Counted from the first letter of the stretch, positions 11,419 through 23,180 are shown. The stretch is DNA of 64,000 bases from Hepsetus odoe (GCA_017165825.1 CM029370.1:23688512-23752511); one strand, 5' to 3'. Made by a program: numbers and translations. The notes: generated from the letters alone by a model not told the origin.

Positions 11419-11803
11419 AATAACAATGTTTTTTGCTATTACTCTTACCTAAAATGTACTCATATCCTTCATAACATTTAGCGGGCAACTGTTTGCAAAG
11501 CATTATCTCAGAAAGTGTGTCATTGGAATCACCTTTACCAAGTTTTAAGAGTGTCAGAAGCAGTAGCTTGCACTGAATGCCAAATAAGGCCTTGCTTGTG
11601 GGATATGCTTTGAGAAAGGAACAAGGATACAAAGGCTATACCTTTTAGCAGACCCCTCTGAGGCCTTCAGGACATGTGGCTTGGATCTTACCCAAAACTC
11701 TAGTCAAAGCCTTCATGAAGATGTGTGCTCTTCTGATGTGTCTTTGACTTAAACAGAGAAATGTGTTTATGCAAATTCCTCCCAGTGTCACACTCGAAAG
11801 TCA

Positions 11804-12050
11804 GCAGTGGCGTAGTGGTAAGGGAGTTGGCTACAGGATTGGAAGATTGTGGGTTCAAGCCCCTTACCAGTAGGTTGCCCTGATGTACCCTTGAGCAAGG
11901 TACTGTCCCCATCACTGCTCCCCGGGCAGCTTTCATAGCTGCCCCCTGCTGCACGGTGTGTGTTTGTGTGCATGGGTTAAATGTAGAGGTCCAGGTTCAC
12001 TGTGTGCTGTGTTGTGTTCTCACAATGACAAGAATAGTCACTTTCACTTC
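11804..12050 (+). mobile_element. SINE A, near full length
   Basis: Contains A-box-like GGCGTAGTGGTAAGG, B-box-like GGGTTCAAGCCCC, the shared TAGGTTGCCCTGATGTACCC block, then the A-specific body (CTGCTGCACGGTGTG, GGGTTAAATGTAGAGGTCC) and the tail CAATGACAAGAATAGTCACT followed by TTCACTT. Confidence 0.92.
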
Positions 12051-12594
12051 CTAAAGAAATGTGCAGCTGTTCCAAGCAGAGTGCACTTTGCTAATAGCTT
12101 TTCTGTTAGGGGTCTTAATTTGCTCTGAATTAAACTTTATTACACGTGCCCACCATAGAAACAGTTGCTGAATTTTTCTAGCCATAATCTGCACTCTAGC
12201 CACTCAGCAGCAGTCAGTTTATCACAACAGAACACAACTGAGCAATACTAACAAAATTCAATATCATTTTATTTTAAAATGATATCAGATTGCTACACTC
12301 CATGAATGAGACCATGTATGAAAACAAAGCTACAAAAACATGTATTTGTTTAAAGTCATGTAGACAAGGGACAACACAGTCAATCAGAGGTCATTTAAAT
12401 ATGAGAGGTCCTTTACAAATGTCTGTCTGTAAAGCACAGCAACAAAAACAAACCTGTTTAATAGTAGGAGATAAAGAGCGGCTGAAAAATGATCACATGA
12501 AATTAATTTTTTTTCAAACATTTTTTAAGTAAGTAAAGGCCAGTGTTCAAAGAACAGATATCCAAAAAACTGCCCCCTTACATTATACATAGTT
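12051..12594. other. AT-rich non-coding DNA
   Basis: No recognisable repeat or exon. An 80-codon plus-strand frame at 12290-12532 has no supporting features. Confidence 0.55.
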
Positions 12595-12838
12595 GAAGTG
12601 AAAGTGACTACTTTTTGTCATTGTGAAACACGGCACAGCATACAGTGAGACACACACCCTGCATTTCACCCATACACACCGTGCAGCAGGGGACAGCTAT
12701 TTAAACTGCCCAGAGAGCAGTGATGGGGAGGGTACCTTGCTCAAGGGTACCTCAGGGCAACCTACTGGTTTGGGATTTAAACCCATGACCTGCCAATCCT
12801 GGGGCCTAGTCCCTAAACACTGATCCACCGCTGCCCCA
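12595..12838 (-). mobile_element. SINE A, near full length, antisense
   Basis: Begins with GAAGTGAAAGTGACTA (reverse of the tail) and runs through the ACCGTGCAGCAGG, GTACCTTGCTCAAGGGTACC and CTCAGGGCAACCTACTGG blocks. It ends in the decayed head GATCCACCGCTGCCCC. It lies directly beside the split tRNA-Leu-like locus. Confidence 0.9.
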
Positions 12839-12850
12839 CAAAACAGCTCA

Positions 12851-13084
12851 TATCAGAAGTGGGATTCGGACCCATGCCTGAAGGGGTGGCGGTGGTCTAG
12901 TGGTAGGATACTTGCCTATGGACCTATGGCTCAAGTGGTTCAAAACCCACCTCTAGCACTACCACCACTGGGTGTAATTAGGATGTGTAAGTCACTCTGG
13001 ATAAGAGCATCTGCTAAATGCCGTAAATGTAAAGGGGAAACCGTGACCCGAACGCAGCACCATAGACTGCTCGGCCATCCTGAC
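12851..13084 (-). pseudogene. tRNA-Leu-like sequence split by a SINE C insertion
   Basis: On the minus strand 13084-13032 reads GTCAGGATGGCCGAGCAGTC and on through the D and anticodon arms, the signature of vertebrate tRNA-Leu. The missing 3' part, with T arm GGGTCCGAATCCCACTTCTG, is at 12880-12851. Removing the insert and one copy of the duplicated AAGGGG gives about 83 nt, the normal tRNA-Leu length. The acceptor ends GTCAGGA and TTCTGAT can pair with G-U wobbles. The anticodon loop reads TTCGGGT, so a Leu anticodon (CAG in the usual gene) has become CGG. A TTTT run follows the 3' end at 12841-12850. This is probably a dead tRNA gene or tRNA retro-copy. Anticodon change and interruption argue against function. 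Confidence 0.75.
12887..13031 (+). mobile_element. SINE C, internally deleted, inside the tRNA-Leu-like locus
   Basis: Head GGTGGTCTAGTGGTAGGATA, body CTCTAGCACTACCACCACTGG, then a jump over the middle of the body to TAATTAGGATGTGTAAGTCA and the tail CTCTGGATAAGAGCATCTGC. It is flanked by AAGGGG at 12881-12886 and 13032-13037, a target duplication. Confidence 0.88.
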
Positions 13085-14589
13085 ATCTACCTCTTCAGCA
13101 CAATTGTGAGACATGATAAGTCAGATTACCAGCACATACATATCTACAACAGCAATGCAGAAGCAGTGAGAAAGCACAGAAACATACATGATATGTTCTA
13201 CATTTAGATCTCACTTTTTATTTGTTGTGGTGGAGCTCTTTGTGTGTCTGATAGAGGCAAGAGCACAGATATTTGATAGTCGCTTTCAAACCTCTCATGA
13301 TCAGCTGTCTGATACAGGGTGACAGTATTGGTACTTCTTGGATTTGAGGCAGTAATAAGATTTCTCTCAAATCAATGCCAAATAGTCATATCAGACCAAA
13401 ATTGCCTTTTTGTATCCAAGCCCCCAGGCATAATGCACCCAAAGCAATCTGTGTAGGAAGCCATTCCCAACAACATTCTATTACAGAAGAAGCTTTAACA
13501 CTGCAGTTTGCAGTCAGATTTATTGCTGCGGTCATGGAAACCTGTGAGGTTATGCCTCTTCTTTTATATATGCAAGCAGAATGATGTTCCTATAAAATGC
13601 CTTTAACAGATCGGGCTATTCTTTGCTTATTTAATATCTTAGCCTTATGTTCAGAGTTGTATTTTATAGCATTTGTCATGTAACCAGTACATTTACTGTA
13701 ACAATCTGACAGTTTAACAGAAGGTTATTAAAGGGGCATTGCAGACAAAATGAACTCTGACTGCAGATGTTTTAAAACAACATCTTAAATGTAAAGTTAA
13801 TAAGAAAGCTACCCTGCTTTTTAGGTGCGTCAATATAGTTTCTTTTTCTCTTTACATGAAAGTTGCAGTTGTAAAGAAAGGGGATTAAGGAAGCTTGTAT
13901 AAGTGTTTCTGCATTGTTCAGAGAAGGGATTGGCATGAAATATTTCAGAGGTGAAAAATGCATTTTTAACTAGTGTGCTGATGTGTGAGCCAAAGGTAAG
14001 TGAAAGGTCAATATGCAATACTGGGGAAAAGCCTTGCACCTCCCCTCATTTCTTCACATTTCATATATATTTTTTGCCGAAGGGCTAGACTTTTTTTTTT
14101 TTTTTTCATATTTTTTAATGTATAGTAGAGGAATATTCTCAAGGCTCCCTGAAGGACTCTCTAGGTTTTTGGCTTTTAGTCCCTGTTCTTGACCAGTTTC
14201 AGAAGCAGAAGCAGTGTGGGATAATTCTGAAAAAGAGTGAAACAAAAGTCAGCTGAGGTCCAAAAAATGTTTAAAAGACTTTGAATGTCCTTCAAGAAAC
14301 CTAGAGAGCAATTCCTGAGAACTACTTAAAGAAGTTTTGAGAATTCAGGCTGAGCTTTGGTAAAACAGTGGTCATGCCATACACTGACTTTAAAGTTGAC
14401 TTTAAAGCTGGAATCATACAAACTCTCTTTTTTATGCTGTACTTGGAAGTGTGTTTTTTCACCTATAGTCTCCTAGCAAACTATAAAACAGTTAAATGAG
14501 GGGTGGCTTAAGACTTTGTAAAAAGTATTGTAACACCACGATTCTGGACAGCAAAAGAGGAATTGACAAATACATGATCCATAGCTAAA
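13085..14589. other. AT-rich non-coding DNA
   Basis: No recognisable element. A poly-T run is at 14093-14106. Confidence 0.55.
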
Positions 14590-14815
14590 CTACGAACTGG
14601 TAGTTTAGAGATGAAAGCCTATCAGCCAGTGTCTGCAGTGGAAGTAATGAAGTAGATTTGGATATCATCAGTATAGCAGTGGAAGCTATGTGGAGTCCAT
14701 GGTGTCTGATAATGAGACCAAGTGGACCAAGAACAAGACCCTGAGGGACGACTTGTCTTGTTACAGATGGTAATGAATTGCTGCCTGATGGTAAGTTACA
14801 TTCTCTAGACTCACA
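14590..14815 (-). mobile_element. L2-type LINE reverse transcriptase fragment, antisense
   Basis: The minus-strand frame shows VPQGLVLGPLG then LIIRHHGLHI and, with a frameshift, a decayed YxDD catalytic box (YTDDIQIY) followed by STSLLPLQTLADRL. This order matches the RT palm motif of fish L2-like LINEs (VPQGSVLGPL ... YADD). The copy is short, frameshifted and inactive. It is probably the same clade as the fragment at 61550-62135. Confidence 0.75.
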
Positions 14816-15108
14816 GTCCTCGCAATTCTGTCCACTAATGTCCACAGGCTGCATGGGCTATTTGAGTAACACAACACAAAAAATAACAGGAATTTCAATT
14901 TAGACACAGGTTAGACACAGGTTTAGGGGAAATAAATGTGTACACTGTCCTATCCATACATTCTAGTCTTGACCTTTGTTACTAAGCATAAAGATTGAAA
15001 TGCAGTATTTTGTATGTGGTCATGTACATTAGAAGTTCCCACTGATGACATAGGATCCTTCGGAGGCACTGCAGAAACAAACTGCTTCTATTGCGTCTGA
15101 CCTTATTT
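14816..15108. other. non-coding DNA
   Basis: Nothing recognised. It has a short direct repeat of TTAGACACAGGTT near 14900-14925. Confidence 0.5.
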
Positions 15109-15268
15109 GCATTTAACCATCCAAACACACAAGTAGTCAACACACACATCAGGAGCAGGAACAGTGGGGAGCAGTTGTGCAGATGGTACCTTACTCAAGG
15201 GTATCTCAGGGTGACTTACTGGTCCGGGACATGGGGGCAAGTACCTAAACACTAAACCACTGCCCCAT
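15109..15268 (-). mobile_element. SINE A, degenerate, antisense
   Basis: Retains GGTACCTTACTCAAGGGTA, CTCAGGGTGACTTACTGG and the reversed A-box end AAACCACTGCCCC. The tail half is deleted. Confidence 0.75.
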
Positions 15269-15846
15269 ATCAGCTTTGGTCTTAAACAAAACATATGCTT
15301 CTCCATTTAGTGTAACTAAATGTAATTCATATCATAAAACCCCCTTCTATCTGTGTAACTATACTTTGCATAGCACCCCCAAGATGCCCACAAACTGCTA
15401 AATGTAATGCTAATGTAAAAATGAGAGAAATTAAAAGGCCCATCTGCTGTGCTATTTGTCATACTAGACTTTAAGAGGATTAGCTAATTTAATCTACATA
15501 AAACTAATGCAAATCCAAAGTGGAAAAAGACACATAATATGTTACATTAATATCTATTTCAAGTAAACAATGATTTAAATGGTTCAACAAGGACCACTTC
15601 TAGTTTGGCTCCCAGAGTTACATATGGGGACCACACCTGTGACATCTGCAAGTTTTTACAGGAGTGTTTATTACACAGCTAATTATTCCATCTGAGTAAA
15701 CAGGAAATAAACCAATGTATCATTAATTATGGTGTTCAACTAATGGAGAGCTTGTCGATGACTTGTCAATTCTGGATTTGTCTTGGGAAATGAGTAGATG
15801 CCATGCAATGGAATTGTGCATAGTGTTTCTCTGCCTTTTGCCCTAT
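15269..15846. other. AT-rich non-coding DNA
   Basis: No repeats or exons recognised. Confidence 0.5.
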
Positions 15847-15974
15847 AAGCTCCAGGATCCCCCAGAACCCTGATTAGGATGATCGGTTATAATCGGTCTG
15901 ATAATTGAGTGATGGATGGTTGGAAGGATGGATGAGAAATTGGATGGAGGGATGGATGGATGGATGGATGGATG
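15847..15974 (+). mobile_element. SINE D tail with (ATGG)n
   Basis: TCCAGGATCCCCCAGAACCC followed by GATTAGGATGATCGGTTATAA and a long GGATGGAT run matches the 3' end of the D family (compare 61010-61140). Only the tail survives. It joins directly to a Tc1-like half-element. Confidence 0.65.
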
Positions 15975-16211
15975 GAACAACCTACCAGACGAGTTCCTTC
16001 AAAAACTGTGTTCAAGTGTACCTAGAAGAATTGATGCTGTTTTGAAGGCAAAGCGTGGTCACACCAAATAGAATCAATGATCAATGATTTGATTTAGATT
16101 TCTCTTTTATTCATTCACTGCATTTTGTTGATTGATGAAAATAAATGATTAACACATAAACATGTTTACAGCCTCTTTTCCACACCTGCCTAAAACCTTT
16201 GCACAGTACTG
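15975..16211 (+). mobile_element. Tc1-like non-autonomous element, right half only
   Basis: Matches the right part of the element at 30619-31130, from GAGTTCCTTCAAAAACTGTG through TGATTTGATTTAGATTTCTC to the terminus TTTGCACAGTACTG followed by TA. The left half is replaced by the D-SINE tail. Confidence 0.8.
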
Positions 16212-16285
16212 TATATATCCAGGATACAGTTCACCTAAGTGACTGAAGTTGCACTTATTTTATGAGGGCTTTGCTATTGTTTGGG

Positions 16286-16470
16286 ACAATGGGGACCTAG
16301 TGGTTTGGGACTAGGCCCCAGGATCAAAAGGTCATGGGCTTGACTCCCAGACCAGTGGGTTATCCTGAGGTACACTTGAGTAAAGTACCGTCCCCATCAC
16401 TGTGCCCTGGCACTGGAAATGACTTCCCACTGCTTTGTTGTGTTTTCACAAATTGTCTCTTACACTTTAG
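16286..16470 (+). mobile_element. SINE A, degenerate
   Basis: Contains GACCTAGTGGTTTGGGA (A-box region), CTTGACTCCC (B-box remnant), TATCCTGAGGTACACTTGAG and GTACCGTCCCCATCACTGTG. The 3' body is shortened to a CTCTTACACTTTA-like tail. Confidence 0.8.
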
Positions 16471-16989
16471 TACTTTTACATTTTACTACTACATCCAGAG
16501 TGAGGTAAGAATATGCATTGTTAAACAGGAGCACTTTACATTAAAAGAAACAATGATCCTTTGAGATCCAAGGCTTAAATGCTATTAATAGCAAGACTTT
16601 GGAGAGGAAAACAACCAATTTAATCATCCTACTTGCAGGAACTTAGATGACTTTAAACAATAAAGGTCCTTAAATGTCATCACAGCAGGTTTTGCCCTTT
16701 TTTTACACATAAAAGAACATATGGTTTCCTGCAAAAGTCATGAAGCATTATTTTGTTTATTTTAATTTTCTGTCTTGTAAGTACAGTGCTTTATTTTTTT
16801 CAGCCCGGAAACACATTACATTATGTATAAAATCAAAGCTGCCAGTGTTTAATTTCTCTACTCCTTATGTTTGCTCAAATGCCATGTTAACTCTTCAGTT
16901 CCTCTATTGTTAAACATAATCACTTACTGCTGTGTGCTCCCGAATAAAGCTGTTCTCAGAGCTGATACTGTGTACCCCTTTAAAAACAC
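16471..16989. other. AT-rich non-coding DNA
   Basis: Nothing recognised. Confidence 0.5.
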
Positions 16990-17185
16990 TACATTTACAT
17001 TTACAGCATTTAGCAGATGCTCTTATCCTTAGCGTCTTCCATTTCCTAACTACAGGGCCAGTCCCCCTGGAGCAACTCAGAGTTAAGGGTCTTGCTCAGG
17101 AATCCAGTGTTGGTAGTGCAAGGATTCGAATCTGCGACCTCTTGGTCCATAGGCAAGAATCCTACCACTAGATCAGCAACACCCC
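16990..17185 (-). mobile_element. SINE C, nearly full length, antisense
   Basis: Starts with the reversed tail ACATTTACAGCATTTAGCAG, passes through TCCCCCTGGAGCAACTCAGA and a B box, and ends with the reversed A box ATCCTACCACTAGATC. Confidence 0.9.
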
Positions 17186-17644
17186 TAGCACCATCATTCA
17201 CACAAACAGCTATACACACAAATCAAATCTCACACATTTGCATGTGCATCTAAAAGGGTTTAGAGGAAAGGTGAAGGAGAAAGGAGAGGAGATTAGATAG
17301 AAGATGCTCCACTCTCACACATACATCAAGAGCACTAGAATATTTCTCAGTGGCCTGAAAATTTTGGTCTGTTGTGAGCAGTTAAGTTGACCAGCAAGCA
17401 AGACCAATTAGATAGATCTCTCATAGCCTTCAGTCTCAACAGGCGTAACTCTACCTCTTGCCACAGTGTCAAAAATGATATCATACAGAAACCGTTCACC
17501 TGCTTCTCAACCAGTAGCACTCTGGGCAAGTCACAAAATAGCCAGTAAAAGTGAGAAACAACAGCCCATAGGCTACACAATTTGCATGTCATATCTTTGT
17601 GGAGGAATTTTATCTTAGCAACAAGTGCAACAAATTAATTGTTA
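17186..17644. other. non-coding DNA
   Basis: No recognisable repeats. An 81-codon minus frame at 17347-17592 has no supporting signals. Confidence 0.5.
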
Positions 17645-17795
17645 AAGCCCAATGGCGCTGTCGCCTCACAGCGAAAAGATCTTGGGTTTGACTCCCAGGT
17701 CTGGGTCCTTTTTCTGTGGAGATTGCATGTCTGTGTGTTTCCTCCGGGTGCTCTGGTTTCCTCCCACCATCCAAGTGCTGGACTGAATACAGCAA
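17645..17795 (+). mobile_element. SINE D, 5' half
   Basis: GGCGCTGTCGCCTCACAGCG then GGGTTTGACTCCCAG (B-box region), then the diagnostic GGAGATTGCATGTCTGTGTG, TTTCCTCCGGGTGCTCTGGT and TTCCTCCCACCATCCAAGTG. The tail is lost. Confidence 0.85.
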
Positions 17796-19104
17796 TGAGA
17801 AAATCAGGAGTGGTGAGTGTGATGAAGTGGAAGACTTTATTTCTTTTGTTTTATTTATTTTTTTAATAATATATGTTTCTTTTTAAAGCATGATATGAAA
17901 TACATACAGCCAGAAATTAATGGCTGTCAGCTCATGTGTGTCACACAAAGACAGCAGCCAGTGCTGGTTTGAGCTGTGGCTTTATAGGGCTGCTGCTGAT
18001 TGTTGTCAGCTGTGGCTCTGCACCTCCCCCTCCTGCCTGAGTGGACATTGTGCTGCCTCTCCTGGCTGGAGTGGGTACTGTCACCCCTGCCCTGGTTGAC
18101 ATCCATAGATAGTGATGCTTCTCATTTCATTCGACTGACCAAGATGTTCCTCATCATTATCATTTGTGTGCTTTGCTGGCTACATAAGATTTGACATTCC
18201 ATTTTATGCAGGACTATACAATCTAGGGGAAGGGGGTAATTGCTTAATATTATTTAATCTGTCCTCATAGATTTCCTGCATGTTGTCATAAAGTATGTGA
18301 TATTCTAATCCTTCTCAGATTTTGTGGTTTGTGAGGCATTCCTAGTTATACCACTTAATTTAAAACAAATTAAATGTGAGACTGCAACTGGGTAACAACT
18401 CACATTTATCTTGTTAATATCCCTATTAAATTAACGGCTCATTTGCTCCACCCCTCTGAACTGTAATGCATTTTTTCTGTTGGAGGTCTGTAAAATAAGA
18501 GATTTGAAGATGTCTTCAAGGTTAACAGTAATTCAACACATGGGAACAGGGGATGCTCTCCAGCTGTTCAGATAATCCTTCAGTCATGCTGGTGAATGCA
18601 GACATTAGCCTAAAAGTGTTTTCATTTACCTCAGGCACCTTCCATCTCCCTGTCAAGGGCTTTTTCTCAAAATTCAATTAAAGACACAGTCCTGGTGTAG
18701 GACCATGCATAGAATCGAGTAACATATCTTGTAGGACAGAGTGAGATGGAAGCTTGCTGTGGTCTAATTTCATTTTTTAACAGACAATTTCTCCCGCAAG
18801 GTGCCCTGTAGAGGAGAACCTAGCTCCAGTGACGGTTGAAATTAGAGCCTGTAGCTTGCACCTTAAAAAAAAAAAAAAAGGCAATAAGGTTTTCTACTAC
18901 AATCTACTACAATGAATGATCACACTTAGATTACAATGTCATACAAGTGATCATAACTATAATTGATTAATACTAATGGATATTGATGAATAATTCATTG
19001 CATCTAATGAATTAAAACAGATTTGCATTGCTGAGGCTTTATGGCCCAGTATGTAAATTAAGCAAACTGCAAAGCCCAGAGCTTTGCCCAGTATTATTGT
19101 CTTC
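17796..19104. other. non-coding DNA with possible repeat debris
   Basis: A GC-richer stretch at 17960-18110 (GCTGCTGCTGATTGTTGTCA, then CCCCCTCCTGCCTGAGTGG) has the look of LTR material, but no ends can be defined. A 15-base poly-A lies at about 18864. Confidence 0.4.
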
Positions 19105-19325
19105 ATTGGGGCATTCGTTAGGGCGTTGGCCACGTGATCGGCGGATCGGGGGTTCGAACCCCTTCCCAATAGGTTACCCTGAGGTACCCTTGAGCTAGGT
19201 GCCGTCCCCGTCCTGCTCCTCCCTGCGATGGGCTGGCGACCTGTATGTGCTGGGTTGGACTCCAGCACTCCCCTGTGACCCCGTTTGGGACAAGCGGCAG
19301 AAAATGGATGGATGGATGGATGGAT
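19105..19325 (+). mobile_element. SINE B, full length
   Basis: The head is as in SINE A (A box partly decayed; B box GGGTTCGAACCCC; TAGGTTACCCTGAGGTACCC). It then switches after GTGCCGTCCC to CTGCTCCTCCCTGCGATGGG, CTGGCGACCTG and GTTTGGGACAAGCGGCAGAA, ending in an ATGG run. Confidence 0.92.
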
Positions 19326-20365
19326 CTATCCTGTGTTCAGGTTATTTCAGACTGAACAACACTGATTAGTTTGTAGTTCAACAATAATGGGTTATTGTCA
19401 GACCTCAACAGCTGTCAATGGGCTTTGAAATACTGTTCTATCACCGAGCTTGTGCACCACACAGCAAGGTAGGAATCATAACCTGTAATCACAAAGTGTT
19501 TATCACTGCTGAGAAACACAGAAATGCTCAAAAAATACGAAATACTTTTTTGTGACACTAGAGAGCCACATTTCTTGAACAAATGATTCCCATTAGATGA
19601 ACCTGACAACACAATATTTTCAAATGATTTGTAATTTACTGACGAACAAAAACTCACCAACACCAAAATCAACAGTGTCAAAAAGGAAATTTCCCCCTAA
19701 CTCAACACATGTTTATGGCAGCACTGAAATAAATGCTAACAGGAAATCAGTCTTTGGCATTGTAGGGGAACTCACCAATGAAACAGTGGAATCCATACAC
19801 AGTTCAGCACTGATAAAACACAAAAAAGCAAAGAAAAGTAAATTAAAAGTGCAGTATAATCTTAACCAGTTGCACCACTTTCAGAGAAAAGTCTACGACA
19901 CTGTGAGATGGAAACCTTAAGACATTGGGAGTTACATTCAACCTTTATTTAGTTGGAAATAATATCTGTCATAATGCATTGTAGTAACATTTTACATTTT
20001 ACATATACCCAACCCGCCTGAAATGAAATTCTAGAGCTGGGTACTCAAAATACTTGAATAACTTACTAAGACCCACCTGTAGGCTTTTTGTATTGTATCT
20101 TCCGAGTTTCTTCTCTTCTGTATCTTCTCGTTGTTATACATGGTCCATTGCAGTGATTCTCTGCTAATTTTGCATCATTACATCATTGACCCAGTTTTAC
20201 ATCCTTACATCATTGACCCATCTGTGGCTGCCATTGCAAAATGTCCACCTCAGACCAGTCTGTCCCCCTTCAAAAGATCAGCAAAAATACCTCAGTGGTG
20301 TGACATTAAAGGAGCATTCCTTATACACTAAATCGCACCACAATCTACAGATGATGTATTTTTTT
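19326..20365. other. AT-rich non-coding DNA
   Basis: A 107-codon plus-strand frame (19597-19920) is lysine-rich but has no recognisable domain, splice site or relative. I treat it as chance. Confidence 0.45.
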
Positions 20366-22040
20366 AGAATCAGAATTCAGTCTTTTGCCCAGCAGGTTTT
20401 CCCCAAAGGTAATTGTCTTAGTTACAATTACTGAGTTACAATTGCTAGTATAATATACACTAAAGCACACTGAGTAATAAAAGGAATAAGTACTAAAAAA
20501 CAATGAAGGACTAAAAGTGCAACTGCTGGTTTTTAAACATAATGCATATCAAAAGAGACTGACCTATATTTAATACTGAAATGTTTAATTCAAGATGTGA
20601 AAAGTAAGGCAGGTGACTAAAATGGGTTTTTTATGTGAGCGGAGTCAGTTGGGGGTCAGAGGCAGAGTCTGTGTCAGCAGGGGTCGGCAGCTTGTTGGTA
20701 TATTCATCTGCTAAAGGGAAGAGGCTGTTTTTGTGGACTTCACACTCTTGCCAAAGGGTAGTGTTTTGAACACTCCATGTCCAGTATGTGAAGGGTCAGC
20801 CACAGTCTTTACTGTCTGCCTCAGGGTCCTAGAGGGAACACATCTCTGTGGAGTGGATGATAAGCTGCAATCTGCACACCAAGAGGTGATGGAACAGGTG
20901 AAGATGGAATGTGGAAATGTGCCATCATCCCAGTTGAGAAGGCTGAACTTCTTCAGTTGCATGGAGGGTACATTCTATGTTGGGCTTTTTTGTTCAGCCC
21001 CCATTTGAGGTCCTTGCAGGTGATGATGATGCCCAGAAAGTGGAAGGACTCCACAGTTCAGACAGAAGAGTCATGGAAAAGGGCAAGCAGAGCTGGGTTA
21101 TGCCTGAATTCCACTACCATCTCCATTTTCTTTAAACATTCAGATCCAAAATGTTCTGGCTACCTTGTCACCAGATGATCACTTTCCCAACTGGAGATGC
21201 ATTCATAAAAATAAAAAAAAGCCCAATGAGGATGCAACTTCAGGAATTTCTTTTTTTTGACTGCATATGCAGAGTTGGAGGGCCAGGATACCGAGGAATA
21301 AGTGCTTTCAGTGATGTGTGGGTTAAAGACATGCTTCTAAAAAACAGGTTTATATGCTGCATCCTGTTAGAAAGGAAGGTGGAGTTTGACATTACCAGTT
21401 TGGGAAGCTTGTTCTGGGCCAGGGCTGGGATTATCATGTTGCATGAGAACTGTAGACTAAGAACAAGACACTAGCATAGGACTCAAGGGAAACCAAGTAT
21501 TCGAACTGAAGAGCCATGTTGACAGCATCATTTGCAGATCTGTTGGCTCTGTAGCATAACAGCACTGGGTACGAGAAAGCGTCAGTGATGAATTTGAAAA
21601 CCCCAACCACAGAGGTCCTGGGGATGGATATGCAATCATTCCGCTCTGTGATCTTTGGCTTCCTGTGGGACGGGAATGATAATGGAGGTTCTGAAGAAGG
21701 CTGGCACATGGCATGGCTCCAGTGAGGTGTTGAAAGTTGTTGTGAGCACCAGAGACAGCTGGTCAACACAGTGATTCAGTGTGGAGGAGGAGACAGTGGC
21801 TTTACAGGGGTTCTGGCACGTACCCATCATGTTGACGTTTATTGCCGATTTAAGGAGTAACTGGTGATTTGTTGGAGACATTTCCAGGCAGAAGGAGAGT
21901 CTTTGGTTGAGAATTCTTGTTCTAGTCCAGAATAAAAGTGTTTGTCCTCTTCACTGGCTTGACAAACCTGCATTTGGCCTCTTTAACCCCATCCCAGTGC
22001 CCATTTCTAAAAGCTTTTTCCCTCTCCCAGTGTAGGTATG
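20366..22040 (-). mobile_element. jockey-superfamily LINE (CR1/L2/Rex1-like), decayed, antisense
   Basis: Read from high to low coordinates, the minus strand shows ordered pieces of one LINE. They are an N-terminal block (EKAFRNGHWDGVKEAK), the RT fingers (HCVDQLSLVLTTTFNTSLEP, IIPVPQEAK), RANRSANDAVNMALQ, the palm lead-in IIPALAQNKLPKLV, VESFHFLGIIITCKDLKWGL, a C-terminal QLKKFSLLNW and SRTLRQTVKTVADPSHTGH. The 3' UTR ends in CCTTTGGGG and CTGAATTCTGATTCT (20366-20410), like fish LINE tails. Frameshifts, stops and an RT-core deletion make it inactive. The 5' limit is approximate. Confidence 0.85.
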
Positions 22041-23130
22041 AGCATAGCTGTAAACTCAGGGTTTGTCTATGCTGTAAATCACCCTGGTGAATGCAGTACT
22101 CACAGAAGCTTATTGCATTGCATTAAAGCATATGTGTACAAGGAAACTAATTCTGATGACTGTGTGTGCCTCAAAAAATGTCAGTGAGTCAGTGATTCCC
22201 TGCTACTTCTATGGTGCCCAGCAGTCAATTCAGTTTAAGTACAGTCTTTCTTACAATGACTGTTAGCTTTCTGATGTAAAAGAAGCTTTGAGAAGTTGTT
22301 CATTGGCCATGTCAGTGTTTCACAAATCCATGATGTCTTTCACCTTTTTTAACTCATATTGTTTTGGTTTAATAGAGCATGTGGTTGAGCAGAAAGCAAA
22401 ATGATACAAAGCTCTGGGAGAGTGAATCGAAATGTGCAGATCTCCCTTTGACTGCTGCATACCTGGGCCTAAGCTTAGACTGAACATGTAATGACCCATT
22501 ACAAACTCATTTTACAGCATCTTAATTCTGACTTCAGTCTTCATTAGACTAATAAAATACCCTGGTGTTTATATAAATGTAATAAATGACTACATGGTGT
22601 TCAGAGTGTTCAGGAAGATTGCAACAGTGTTGACCTCTAAATGAAACTGGCACAATTCAGAAGGCTATGGGGTTTTCTCACTCGCCTTCTTGGCTCTCAG
22701 CAGCAGAGAGAACGCCGCCTACTCAAAAAAAAAAAACTTCTGCCATCAATGGCAAATTTTCTCCATATAATTATGTTCCAAAAAGCGGAAAAGCCATTAA
22801 TGTGAGAGCTCTATTCTGTTAATGTGAAATAGTCTTCCTATTTACATGGGCTTAAGCAACAGGAGGGAAAGATTCAGGGAAGGTTCTGAATAGAGACATA
22901 TTGAAAAAGTGAAGAACATGTGCCCAGATTAGTTGTCTGAATGTACATTCATGCTGCTTCTCTGCAGAGGAGAGTACTGCAGATGCAAAACTAGAAATGT
23001 AAAAAAAAAGCCAAATGACTCCTTTGAAGGATGCTTATAAGTGTACATTATGTGGTAATCTTTTAAACTTTAAAGAGCTTCTTCACACTCACACATCTTT
23101 GTTCAAAATTCTGAACTTTAGCACTTTTGG

Positions 23131-23133
<3 letters not shown>
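22041..23133. other. AT-rich non-coding DNA
   Basis: Nothing recognised except a poly-A run at 22725-22736. Confidence 0.5.

Positions 23134-23176
<43 letters not shown>
23134..23176. repeat. (TG)n microsatellite
   Basis: Perfect TG run of about 21 units, a purine-pyrimidine alternation typical of fish DNA. Confidence 0.98.

Positions 23177-23180
<4 letters not shown>

Noticed and set aside
11174..11632. 152-codon minus-strand frame
   Set aside because: About half is antisense SINE C and the end is trinucleotide repeat translated as leucines. No gene signal.
23134..23176. Z-DNA or regulatory function of TG/CA tracts
   Set aside because: Such microsatellites are ubiquitous in fish. Nothing local supports a function.
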